Positions 26,566 through 34,060 of a stretch of DNA of 64,000 nt are shown piece by piece. The stretch lies in the NCBI GenBank assembly GCA_965214335.1, contig CBDCBO010000008.1:124001-188000 (forward strand), read 5' to 3'. The stretch's first letter is position 1. Each line of letters begins with the position of its first letter. This DNA comes from Velthaea sp965214335 (GTDB taxonomy: Bacteria; Vulcanimicrobiota; Vulcanimicrobiia; Vulcanimicrobiales; Vulcanimicrobiaceae). Both the position numbers and the translations under genes were made by a program. The notes beneath the pieces were generated by a model. The model did not search any database, was not told the DNA's origin, and saw only the letters and a program-made list of their open reading frames with translations.

Positions 26566-27066
26566 GTGACGTACATCCCAAGCATCAACGTCGAAGCCAT
26601 TCCTTTGGATTAAATTCGTTTCACCGAAGGGTGCCTTCCGCGGGCGCTATCGAGAGATATCGCTCGCGCTCGGCGCCAAGAAAGCCGCCGGGCCGTCCGA
26701 CGGCGGTAACCCGTTCGATGTCGCCCTCGAAGTGCTCGCGCCGGCGAAACATGTTGCCCGTATCACGCGCATGCCGCACAATGGGAGTTCTTTTACATCC
26801 TTTCCGGTGAGGGCACGGTGCGCCGCGACGGCGACAGTTTTGCAGTCAGGGCGGGCGACGCCATTATGCGCCCGCCGGGTGAGGCGCACCAGGTTCGCAA
26901 TACGGGAACGAGTGAACTCCGCTACCTTCTCATCGCAGACAACCCATTCATCGATCCGAGCGTCTACCCCGACTCGGGCAAAGCGCACCTTCTGTTCCCC
27001 GGTGGCCAAATGCTCGTCCGCCACGGTACGACCGAAAATCTCGACTACTTTGACGGCGAGGAGTAG
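26566..27066 (+). pseudogene. Cupin-domain protein gene broken by two frameshifts
   Basis: Reading three frames in turn gives one continuous single-domain cupin. From GTG 26566 the frame reads MTYIPSINVEAIP. An extra T in the TTT at 26604-26606 shifts it into WIKFVSPKGAFRGRYREIS...LEVLAP. A missing base in CCGGCG at 26741-26746 shifts it into ETCCPYHAHAAQWEFFYIL and on to the stop at 27066. The histidines of PYHAHAAQWE and the later AHQVRN are the cupin metal ligands, so the ancestral protein was probably a metal-binding cupin. Two independent indels argue for decay rather than one sequencing error. Confidence 0.75.
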
Positions 27067-27134
27067 TGCGCATGAGACGCACTGGTGCGCGGATCGAGCC
27101 GTGCCAGTAGATGGTGCGCGCGTCGTGCTTAGCC

Positions 27135-28103
27135 ATGATGACGTTTGCCGGCGGCGTCCCGTTTGAGGGGCCGCAATCTGCTCTCCATCGTCGACCTCGC
27201 GCCCGACGAATTGCCTAGCCTGGTCGGTATCGCGCAGCAGCTCAAGGCCGCCGGGCGCGCGCAACTCGAGTTGCTACGCGGCAAGACGCTCGCGATGTTA
27301 TTCGAAAAGCCGTCGCTGCGGACCCGCGTTTCGTTCGAGGTTGGCATGACCCAACTTGGCGGCCATGCGATCGCCGCTACCGGCAACGACTTTCTCGTCG
27401 GATCGCGCGAAACGCCCGAAGACGCGGCTTGCGTGCTGTCGCGCTTCGTCGACGCGATCGTGGTCCGCACGCATGCGCACGAACCGTTGCAACGCTTTGC
27501 GGCCTCCGCTACCGTGCCGACCATCAACGGACTGTCCGCTGCCGCCCACCCGTGCCAGGCGCTGGCGGACATGCTCACGATCAAAGAGCGCTTTGGCACG
27601 CTAGCCGGTTTGCGCATCGCCTACGTCGGCGACGGCCGCAACAACGTGGCCCATTCCGTTGGCGAAGCGGCCGCCATGTCGGGCATGTCGGTAACGTTCG
27701 CTTCGCCGACCACGCACCGTCCGCCCGATGCGTTCCTAGCCCGGCTGGTCGAACTCGGCAAACCGCACCACGTCACGGCGCGCGCCTTCACGAGCCCAAT
27801 TCGCGCCGTCCGCGACTCGACGTCATCTATACCGACCTCTGGACGTCGATGGGCGAAGAGGCGCTCGTCGAGCGCAACGCCGCCGCGCTGGCACCCTATC
27901 GCGTCGATTCGGCGCTACTGGGGGCCGCGGCGCCGCACGCGCTGTTCATGCACTGTTTGCCCGCTCATCGCGGCGAAGAAGTCAGCGCCGCCGTTATCGA
28001 CGGTCCGCACAGTGTGGTTTTCGATCAGGCCGAAAACCGATTGCACGCGCAAAAAGCGCTGTTGCTTGCCCTGATGACCGATCTCCGCGGATTAGGTGAA
28101 TAA
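27135..28103 (+). pseudogene. argF: Second, frameshifted copy of argF (ornithine carbamoyltransferase)
   Basis: Nearly identical in protein sequence to the intact ArgF at 33092, but broken twice. An extra T after the start (ACGTTTGCC versus ACGTTGCC) takes the initiation codon out of frame. A base is missing near 27813 (CGCGACTCGACG versus CGCGACGTCGATG), which shifts the frame before IYTDLWTSMGEEALVERN. Carbamoyl-phosphate (SLRTR) and HCLPAHRGEE motifs survive in separate frames. Restart at TTG 27145 would give an ArgF lacking its C-terminal third, so function is unlikely. Most differences from the intact copy are silent, suggesting a duplicate under selection until recently or gained from a close relative. 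Confidence 0.88.
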
Positions 28104-28231
28104 TGACCGTTCAAAACGCCGTTCTCAACGCACCCAAGACCAAGCGCCAACGCGCGATTCTCTCGCTCATCGCGGCTCGCCCCGTGCGGTCGCAAGACGA
28201 GCTCGCGATGCTGCTCGAACGCCAAGGCTAC
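28103..28231 (+). pseudogene. argR: Truncated second copy of argR
   Basis: The first 43 codons of an arginine repressor, matching the intact gene at 34060 (QRAILSLIAARPVRSQDELA). It retains the TAATG overlap with the argF copy. After QGY the sequence jumps into argG out of frame, removing most of the winged helix and the whole arginine-binding domain. Confidence 0.88.
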
Positions 28232-28399
28232 GGACGCCGTGCTCATCGACGCGCGCGAAACGGTTCATCAGCGAGTACCCCTATCGCGCGCTGGCCGTGA
28301 AAGCCCGCTATCAAGGTGTGTATCAGCTGTCGGCCGCGCTGTCGCGCCCGCTCATCGCGCAACTGCTAATCGAAACCGCGAACGCGTACGGCTACGACG
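28232..28399 (+). pseudogene. argG: Internal fragment of second argG copy
   Basis: 168 bases matching argG of the intact operon from 34757 to 34922, encoding the segment DAVLIDARE...YGYD in the original frame. It lacks the ATP-binding N-terminus and most of the synthetase. The left end is fused to argR by a deletion. The right end abuts a transposase remnant at 28400. Confidence 0.85.
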
Positions 28400-28521
28400 T
28401 TTATTTGCAATCGCGGCGATTGAGGCGCCCGGTTGCAGCGTGAGCGCTACGGTTCGGCGCTTTTCCGCCGGCGCCCAGCTTCGACACGGCGCCCGCTTCT
28501 TGGTACGTTTGTTTCTGCCAT
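28400..28521 (-). pseudogene. Remnant of an IS66/IS3-type transposase OrfA (HTH) gene
   Basis: From ATG 28521 on the minus strand the frame reads MAETNVPRSGRR. After a small frameshift it continues RSWAPAEKRRTVALTLQ and PGASIAAIANK, the N-terminal helix-turn-helix found in OrfA/TnpA of IS66- and IS3-type elements (typically ...W...EKRRIV..SL.PGASV..VAR...). It stops where the argG fragment begins. Only about 40 codons remain. The IS family cannot be settled from so little. Confidence 0.65.
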
Positions 28522-28882
28522 GAAAACCTCACGATTAGATGCGTGTTCCCTCCATCATCATTAACGTCGACCTCATCGGCAAGACGGTGTTTAAAAGACG
28601 CTTACGCTTCGTTTACCAGTGGTTATCTCAAAGACGTCTTGCTCGACGAACGCGCTAATGGCCGCATCGCGGGCAAGCCAAGTCCGCATGGAAGCGATCG
28701 GATCGGCAAATCTGGCGTCACTCGAACAGCTCGTTACAGGCGATCGCGTGAAAGTCGAAGCATAAGTCCCGACCTCCCACGGCATATTTTGTCGATATTT
28801 GCGCCGGCGCGCGTTCGCAAAACGTAGGCACTCGGCAGCCGTGCCGTGCGCACTGCAACAGCCCATGAAAGTAGTGGGCCCG
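28522..28882. other. 361 bases of decayed DNA with no recognisable gene
   Basis: Short open frames occur on both strands. One plus-strand frame ends ASLEQLVTGDRVKVEA at about 28764 and might be the tail of a lost gene, but I cannot assign it. The region lies between a transposase remnant and a dead Uma2 gene, consistent with island debris. Confidence 0.5.
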
Positions 28883-29405
28883 CTATGCAATTTCGACCTC
28901 GTCGTATAATTCATCGATATTGAGCGCATACTTATCGATGCGAACCGCACAAGGCCCGAGATATAGTGTGGGATAAATTTGAACTTGCCGTTCGCTGCCC
29001 CTTACCACCGGCGTACAAAACGCTTTGTCGAGTCGATGACAATGTACTCTTCAACCGTCTCGATTGCTTCGCATTCGTCAAAATTTGCCTAAGTCATCGC
29101 CTTCATTCGGGCTAAGATTTCGAGAACGAGATTCGGACGTCTCTTTAGGCGAGCGCCTTGAGTGAGGTCGGCCGGATCGCATGTGACCGTAACGTCCGGG
29201 TAGCGCTCCTGCCCTTCAATGCGGCAGCGCGTCCATATTGCAGCGGCGAGCCGCACTTTGCAATTCTGTTAACGCAAGTGTTCGCGTAGATTACTTCCCA
29301 AGACCAGCGCGATATCTTGATGCTCATCGCTCAACGTCCCCATCGCGATGGCGCGGCCATCGACGTATTCATAACGACGGCCCCTGCGGGCTGGGTGTTG
29401 CATGG
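28883..29405 (-). pseudogene. Dead Uma2-family (DUF820) putative endonuclease gene
   Basis: Reading the minus strand across stops and shifts recovers the order of Uma2 motifs: RRYEYVDGRAIAMG, SDEHQDIALVLGSNLREHL, YPDVTVTCDPADL, RRPNLVLEILA, VEEYIVIDSTKRFVRRW, then the end NIDELYDEVEIA with TAG at 28883-28885. The PDV and ExL acidic positions of the nuclease-like core can be seen. At least three in-frame stops (after REHLR, after ARMKAMT, after RRW) and frame changes interrupt it, and the N-terminus is cut near 29405. Confidence 0.75.
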
Positions 29406-29605
29406 GGTGTACTTCGTGTCCACCGGTAATTATCTCTGCGGAACTCAATCAAATCGTGACGATCTGTAGCGGCCGCTCGAACTGTGGCAGCCTTTCAAGC
29501 GATTTGTGGAGGGCCAATTTCGAAACGTGCGCGGCGCAGCAGAGCGCCCGCGTTTACATCTCTCTGCAGAAGTCTCCCAACACTTGCACCAGGTAACTTA
29601 ACGTC

Positions 29606-30253
29606 ATGGGGTCGAATCATCGAATCATCATCATGACTCTCGACACTTCGCGTTCCTACTGCCGAGCCGAATTGGAAGCTATTTTACGAGAACCTTGGAT
29701 CGAAAGAAACCAACCCGAGTTTTATGATTTTTCAGTTGCATTCGGCTTTGAAACCACTGGCCCGCTGACGTCCAATGTTCCGGAGACGCCTATTGCTGGC
29801 AGGCGATACTGGCTGATTTGGCATTGCAATGCCCGTGAAGATGCAGGTCGCCGATTGTGTTGGGCAATCGGCGACCCGGCGATGGATAATTGGTTTCTCA
29901 TCGCGCTATGTTCGAGCCACGATCTTTCCGAACCTCGGCATCAGGAAGTTTCCAACGCAGTACGTGTTCTCGACTATGCGCACTGGAAATTAGCGTTCTG
30001 GCGTGAAATGCGTTGTTTAAACAAGTTGAAGCAAAGTGCAGACTCTGTTGCCGTCATCGATTTGGACGGTAAACTGCTTATGCTTAACGATACTAGTAGC
30101 TTAGGTGAGCCGCAGGTGGCTCGCTTTTCACTCACCTCCGCAGTTGATGAAATTTTGCTGTGCGGCTTCGCTTTTGCGGTTCAAAATTACCGCCCAGAAG
30201 ATGCGGTACGTGATGTTGTCGCCTTTTGCAATGATTTCCGGGCCCATATCTAG
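29606..30253 (+). CDS. Hypothetical protein in accessory island
   Basis: An intact 215-residue frame I do not recognise. No signal peptide or membrane segment is obvious; it is rich in Trp, Cys and acidic residues (YWLIWHCNAREDAGRRLCW, DYAHWKLAFWREMRC). Base composition is clearly more AT-rich than the chromosome around it, and codon use differs (TTT, ATT, AAA frequent), which fits recent acquisition. The start is ATG 29606 or 29633; neither has a good ribosome site. Neighbours are a dead Uma2 gene upstream and the split gene downstream. The 200 bases before it hold nothing recognisable. Confidence 0.5.
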   Translation: MGSNHRIIIMTLDTSRSYCRAELEAILREPWIERNQPEFYDFSVAFGFETTGPLTSNVPETPIAGRRYWLIWHCNAREDAGRRLCWAIGDPAMDNWFLIALCSSHDLSEPRHQEVSNAVRVLDYAHWKLAFWREMRCLNKLKQSADSVAVIDLDGKLLMLNDTSSLGEPQVARFSLTSAVDEILLCGFAFAVQNYRPEDAVRDVVAFCNDFRAHI

Positions 30254-30396
30254 ACGTTTGCCACGTCAACGAATTTGGAAACAGCCGCTTTGTTGACGCT
30301 TGCTTTTTCGCGCCCGAATGAAATCGCATGTCCGCTCCACGCTATAAGTGCCACAGAGTGGTTGGTATCTCGGCGACTGTGCTATAAGCGCGGCAA

Positions 30397-30662
30397 TTAT
30401 TGGGAGAAATTACAATAACCTGAGTAGTTGACAGGAAGGCCGTAATACGCGTTTACCCAAATGCTGATGACTGATGACGAAGGGGCCGGCATAGCTTTAT
30501 CGAGCCCTATTAAATTTCCAGGATTAGACCATTTGATGACAGAGTTTGGCGGGTAGTTTCCAAGTCCGTCCCAAGCATAGCCGGAACCGGGATCACTATA
30601 TCGTAATATAGCCCCCGAGTCTTGGCTTATAGCTTTACATTGCTCAAAAAAAGTTCGCATAT
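30397..30662 (-). pseudogene. C-terminal part of secreted-protein gene split by IS element
   Basis: Encodes the last 87 residues (MRTFFEQCKAISQDSG...NYSGYCNFSQ) of the gene whose first part lies at 31922-32651. Joining the halves after removing the IS and one TAT copy gives the continuous reading HNRY-MRTFFEQ. On its own it has no start of its own; an apparent ORF start at 30732 lies inside the insertion. It is cysteine-containing and AT-rich like the first half. Confidence 0.8.
30660..30662. repeat. Target-site duplication, left copy (TAT)
   Basis: TAT stands immediately before the left inverted repeat and again at 31922-31924 after the right one. Three bases is a usual duplication length for IS3-family transposition. 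The length is confirmed because removing exactly one copy restores the split gene's frame. Confidence 0.8.
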
Positions 30663-30685
30663 TGATGTTGACCCGGTTCCGTGGA
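30663..30685 (+). repeat. IS3 left inverted repeat
   Basis: A 23-base terminal repeat beginning TGATGTTGACCCGG. It matches the reverse complement of 31899-31921 without mismatch and begins with the TG typical of IS3 ends. Confidence 0.9.
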
Positions 30686-30717
30686 CACTTGCCCAGTGAG
30701 GGCGAAAGAGGTCCACA

Positions 30718-31035
30718 ATGCCGCAGAGACACCGCGACGCATACCCGCCGGAGTTCAAGAGCAAGCTCGTCGCGCTTGTATTAGCCGGACGCAGCCCAGA
30801 AGAGCTCGCTAATGAGTTTGAGCCCTCCAACGTTACGATCCGCAACTGGGTCAAGCAGTCGCAGCTTGATAGCGGAAGCCGCAAAGACGGCCTGACCAGC
30901 GATGACCACGCCGAGATGGCGCGGTTGCGCAAACGCGTTAAGCAGCTTGAGTTGGAACGTGAAATCCTCTCAAAAGCAGCGGCCTGGTTCGCACGGGAAA
31001 ACACGGATCTTCCGAAACGGTCTTCGGATTCGTGA
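30718..31035 (+). CDS. IS3-family transposase OrfA (helix-turn-helix subunit)
   Basis: 105 residues. The N-terminus YPPEFKSKLVALVLAGRSPE plus NVTIRNWVKQ is the HTH that recognises the element ends. MARLRKRVKQLELEREILSK is the leucine-zipper-like coiled coil used for OrfA/OrfAB multimerisation. The stop TGA at 31033-31035 overlaps the OrfB GTG. In IS3 elements OrfAB is made by -1 frameshifting. The OrfB frame is open upstream (reading ETVFGFVKAYQ), which agrees, though no canonical A6G slip site is present. Confidence 0.9.
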   Translation: MPQRHRDAYPPEFKSKLVALVLAGRSPEELANEFEPSNVTIRNWVKQSQLDSGSRKDGLTSDDHAEMARLRKRVKQLELEREILSKAAAWFARENTDLPKRSSDS

Positions 31036-31880
31036 AAGCTTACCAGGCCCAATATCCGGTCGCGACGATGTGTCGAGTTCTCGAAGTTTCCACCAGCGGT
31101 TACTACGCGTGGGCTTCGCGATCGCCGTCGAAGCATATACAACAAGATCAGTTTCTCGGTGATCGTATTGAGGCGATCTTTCACCGCTCGCGTTCGACCT
31201 ATGGCCGTCCACGCATTCACGCGGAGCTGCTTGAAGATGGTGTTCGCGTAGGCGCCAAGCGCGTTGCACGCCTGATGCGCAATCGGTCTATTCACGGGGC
31301 TTCGCGACGCAAGACGACGATCACCACCATTCGCGATCGCGACGCCCGGCCGGCACCCGATCTTGTTGAACGGCGCTTCGTCGCCGATGCACCCAATCAA
31401 CTGTGGGTCGCCGACATAACGTACATCCCGACGTGGAGCGGCTTTCTGTACCTCGCCGTTGTGCTCGACGTCTTTAGCAGACGCGTCGTCGGATGGGCAA
31501 TGGCGGATCATATGCGCAAAGAGCTGGTGATCGATGCGCTCGATATGGCCGTCTATCGCCGCAAACCGCTCGCCGTTGTTCACCACTCCGACCAAGGGTC
31601 CCAGTACACGTCGATAGCGTTCGGGCTCCGCTGTAAAGCAGCCGGTATTCGACCGTCGATGGGGTCGCGGGGCGACTGCTACGACAACGCGATGTGCGAG
31701 AGCTTCAACGCAACGCTCGAATGTGAGTTGCTCGTTAAGCATCGCTTCCGTACGCAACGCGAAGCTGAAGCTGCAGTCTTCGACTTCATCGAGGCGTGGT
31801 ATAATCCGCATCGGCGCCACTCCGCGCTCGGCTATCTCTCGCCTATCAACTTCGAACGCCGATCGCAAGCAGCGGCCTGA
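31032..31880 (+). CDS. IS3-family transposase OrfB (DDE integrase)
   Basis: 282 residues from GTG 31032. An N-terminal HTH_21-type part (YGRPRIHAELLEDGVRVG) is followed by the rve/DDE core: first Asp in NQLWVADITYIP, second in VVHHSDQGSQYTS, Glu in NAMCESFNATLECELL. The conserved PHRRHSALGYLSP tail follows. Length and motifs are normal, so it should be catalytically competent. Confidence 0.93.
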   Translation: MKAYQAQYPVATMCRVLEVSTSGYYAWASRSPSKHIQQDQFLGDRIEAIFHRSRSTYGRPRIHAELLEDGVRVGAKRVARLMRNRSIHGASRRKTTITTIRDRDARPAPDLVERRFVADAPNQLWVADITYIPTWSGFLYLAVVLDVFSRRVVGWAMADHMRKELVIDALDMAVYRRKPLAVVHHSDQGSQYTSIAFGLRCKAAGIRPSMGSRGDCYDNAMCESFNATLECELLVKHRFRTQREAEAAVFDFIEAWYNPHRRHSALGYLSPINFERRSQAAA

Positions 31881-31898
31881 AATTCAAATCAGTAACCC

Positions 31899-31921
31899 TC
31901 CACGGAACCGGGTCAACATCA
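31899..31921 (-). repeat. IS3 right inverted repeat
   Basis: Perfect 23-base inverse of the left end (reads ...GGGTCAACATCA on the plus strand). It is followed by the TAT duplication at 31922-31924. Confidence 0.9.
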
Positions 31922-32651
31922 TATATCGATTATGTTGACCAGTTAAGAATAGATTTTTAGGATTGGGCGGCGGGCTGTAAGCTATCTGATTCCAATTACA
32001 ACTGAAGAATCCAGTATTTAAGTTTTCGTCACACGTTGCATCCGGAAAGACGACTAGAAAAGTTCCGGTAATGTTACCGCATAAAAAATTGAAGAAACAT
32101 CCGCCGCCGATAGAAGGGTCGTAGAAGCCCGCTGGCAGACCCCACGAGTTCTCATAGTAAGCTGGATCCCCACTGGTACTAAACCAAGCTAATTGACCGC
32201 CTCCGTTGCAAATTGGAGGCCCACAATACTGGAATGGAATCGAACCACGTGTCGACTGCGCGTTTGGAAGCAAGAGCTGGTCGTGCGGAATTTGATTTAA
32301 ATTAATCGCGAGAGATTGAAACGCGTTAACAGCTGCGATACTTCGAATTACGCGGCGGGCCCACGTAGCTTCGTAATGTTTGCCATGGATTGTGAGGCTT
32401 TCTTCTCGTACACCTCGACTTGGCCGTTCAAAAATGACCTCCGGCGGATAAGTAAAGGTGCCGCTCGTCGTTGACACAACAAGTGATGTTTCTTTGAGTT
32501 TGCTTGTACCGGCACTGCTATTTAAATCATTTAAAGCGACAACAGTTTTGGCGATTGATGGCTCTTCGACGCAAAAGGCTAGGAACATTGCCAGGAAAAA
32601 ACCTAAGACGATTGCTTTCCTGAACGGAATACGCCCAAAGAGAAATTCCAA
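31922..32651 (-). pseudogene. N-terminal part of secreted-protein gene split by IS element
   Basis: First 243 residues of a gene of about 330 codons from ATG 32651. The N-terminus MEFLFGRIPFRKAIVLGFFL plus AMFLAFC looks like a signal peptide or membrane anchor. The chain contains paired cysteines (YCGPPICNGG, GGCFFNFLCGN, DATCDENLNTGFFSC) suggesting disulfides in an exported protein. I recognise no family. Composition is AT-rich relative to the chromosome, so it was probably foreign before the IS entered. The frame now runs 12 codons into the IS and stops. Confidence 0.7.
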
Positions 32652-33051
32652 AATTTGCGCTCTTTCAGATTTCGTACGAAAAGAAATTTGGCCGAATAAG
32701 CGCCTGGCGCGGGATGACGGTGCTTCTACTTAGCCAAGGTGGGCGAGGTAATCCCCAAGAAAGAACTCCTATATATTGCAAAATTGGGTGCCGCAATCGT
32801 CGTTCCCGGCGCACTGTTGACGAGTAGCGAATCCCCTAACATTTCACTTACTTCCGATTGCAGTAGTTAGAACATTGTGACATATGATTCTAGCAGAACC
32901 GGCCACAGAATGGCTCCCTTTGGGAAAAGCGTGCTCTTTCGGCAAGCTTTCCGGAAAGGATGAATGTCAGCGTGCAACGGTGCGTGTGGCATTCCCTTCT
33001 GACCACCGGCAGCGCGCCCGCACGGTGCTCTGAGCCGGAAATCGGTCGCTC
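32652..33051. other. 400-base intergenic stretch upstream of the arg operon promoter
   Basis: Between the divergent split gene and argF. Its left part is AT-rich like the island and its right part GC-rich like the chromosome, so the island boundary probably lies near 32900. I see no gene, RNA or clear hairpin-plus-T terminator here. Promoters for the split gene should lie in the left part but none is convincing. Confidence 0.5.
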
Positions 33052-33080
33052 TTGCATAGTTATACAGACCAATGTATAAT
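33052..33080 (+). promoter_or_regulatory. Sigma-70-type promoter of the arg operon
   Basis: TTGCAT (33052-33057), 17-base spacer, TATAAT (33075-33080). This is a perfect -10 and a 5/6 -35 match if TTGACA is scored loosely (TTG-A conserved), with ideal spacing. The start point would fall near 33087, only about 5-8 bases before the ATG codons at 33092 and 33095, so the mRNA is probably leaderless. Confidence 0.8.
33053..33066 (+). promoter_or_regulatory. Putative ARG box 1 (ArgR operator)
   Basis: TGCATAGTTATACA is an imperfect palindrome with the TGNAT-N4-ATNCA layout of ARG boxes. It overlaps the -35 element, where bound ArgR would block polymerase. Confidence 0.65.
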
Positions 33081-33086
33081 TATCCA
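33073..33086 (+). promoter_or_regulatory. Putative ARG box 2 (ArgR operator)
   Basis: TGTATAATTATCCA is a second ARG-like palindrome covering the -10 element. It begins 20 bases after box 1, about two helical turns and close to the 21-base spacing of paired E. coli ARG boxes that suits an ArgR hexamer. Confidence 0.65.
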
Positions 33087-33091
33087 TAGCC

Positions 33092-34060
33092 ATGATGACG
33101 TTGCCGGCGGCTTCCCGCTTGCGGGGCCGCAATCTGCTCTCCATTGTCGACCTTGCGCCCGACGAATTGCTTAGCTTGGTTGGTATCGCACAGCAACTCA
33201 AGGCCGCCGGGCGCGCGCAACTCGAGTTGCTGCGCGGCAAGACGCTCGCGATGTTATTCGAAAAGCCGTCGCTGCGCACCCGGGTATCGTTCGAGGTCGG
33301 CATGACCCAACTTGGCGGCCATGCGATCGCGGCGACGGGCAACGACTTTCTGGTCGGTTCGCGCGAGACGCCTGAAGACGCGGCGCGCGTCCTGTCGCGC
33401 TTTGTCGACGCGATCGTGGTCCGCACGCATGCTCACGAACCGTTGCAACGCTTTGCGGCCTCCGCCACCGTGCCGACCATCAACGGACTCTCCGCTGCCG
33501 CGCACCCCTGCCAGGCGCTGGCGGACATGCTCACCATCAAAGAGCGATTCGGCACGCTCGCCGGTTTGCGCATCGCCTACGTCGGCGACGGCCGCAACAA
33601 CGTGGCGCATTCTGTTGGCGAAGCGGCCGCCATGTCGGGCATGTCGGTAACATTCGCTTCGCCGATCACGCATCGTCCGCCCGACGCCTTTTTGGCCCGG
33701 CTCGTCGAACTCGGCAAACCACATCACGTCACGGCGCGCGCCTTCACCAGCCCCATTCGCGCCGTGCGCGACGTCGATGTCATCTATACCGACGTTTGGA
33801 CGTCGATGGGCGACGAGGCACTCGTCGAGCGCAACGCCGCCGCGCTGGCACCCTATCGCGTCGATTCGGCGCTACTGGGGGCCGCGGCGCCGCACGCGCT
33901 GTTCATGCACTGTTTGCCCGCTCATCGCGGCGAAGAAGTCAGCGCCGCCGTTATCGACGGTCCGCACAGTGTGGTTTTCGATCAGGCCGAAAACCGGCTG
34001 CACGCGCAAAAAGCGCTGTTGCTTGCCCTGATGACCGATCTCCGCGGATTAGGTGAATAA
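33092..34060 (+). CDS. argF: Ornithine carbamoyltransferase
   Basis: Forms citrulline from ornithine and carbamoyl phosphate in the cytosol. The 322 residues include the carbamoyl-phosphate loop SLRTR (60-64), the GMTQLGGHAI segment, HPCQALADM, the SMG loop in DVWTSMGDEALVERN, and HCLPAHRGEE. It is the first gene of the operon, directly behind the ARG-box promoter. Two ATGs in tandem (33092, 33095) lack a ribosome site, which fits a leaderless message. The stop overlaps argR (TAATG). Confidence 0.95.
   Translation: MMTLPAASRLRGRNLLSIVDLAPDELLSLVGIAQQLKAAGRAQLELLRGKTLAMLFEKPSLRTRVSFEVGMTQLGGHAIAATGNDFLVGSRETPEDAARVLSRFVDAIVVRTHAHEPLQRFAASATVPTINGLSAAAHPCQALADMLTIKERFGTLAGLRIAYVGDGRNNVAHSVGEAAAMSGMSVTFASPITHRPPDAFLARLVELGKPHHVTARAFTSPIRAVRDVDVIYTDVWTSMGDEALVERNAAALAPYRVDSALLGAAAPHALFMHCLPAHRGEEVSAAVIDGPHSVVFDQAENRLHAQKALLLALMTDLRGLGE

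Larger units (their letters stand above)
27131..28399 (+). repeat. Degenerate duplicate of argF-argR-argG (partner 33088-34922)
   Basis: This stretch is closely similar to the start of the functional arg operon. Similarity begins at TAGCCATGATGACG, just before the argF start codon, so the promoter and ARG boxes of the intact copy are not included. It ends inside argG at 28399. Relative to the intact copy, a 567-base segment joining argR and argG is missing. Confidence 0.9.
30663..31921 (+). mobile_element. Complete IS3-family insertion sequence, 1259 bp
   Basis: Bounded by perfect 23-bp inverted repeats (starting TGATGTTGACCC) and flanked by TAT duplications. It encodes OrfA (30718-31035) and OrfB (31032-31880) overlapping by 4 bases in the -1 relation typical of IS3 elements. 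All catalytic residues are intact, so the element looks active or recently so. It is inserted in the opposite orientation to the host gene. No second copy is in the window. Confidence 0.93.

Noticed and set aside
30985..31035. Programmed -1 slip site in the IS3 element
   Set aside because: The frame relation fits, but the only A-run (GGGAAAAC) is not a standard heptamer in the right phase, so I do not mark a site.
30686..31868. Long minus-strand frame antisense to the IS3 transposase
   Set aside because: It covers OrfA/OrfB exactly, has no motif, and real IS3 coding on the other strand explains the openness.
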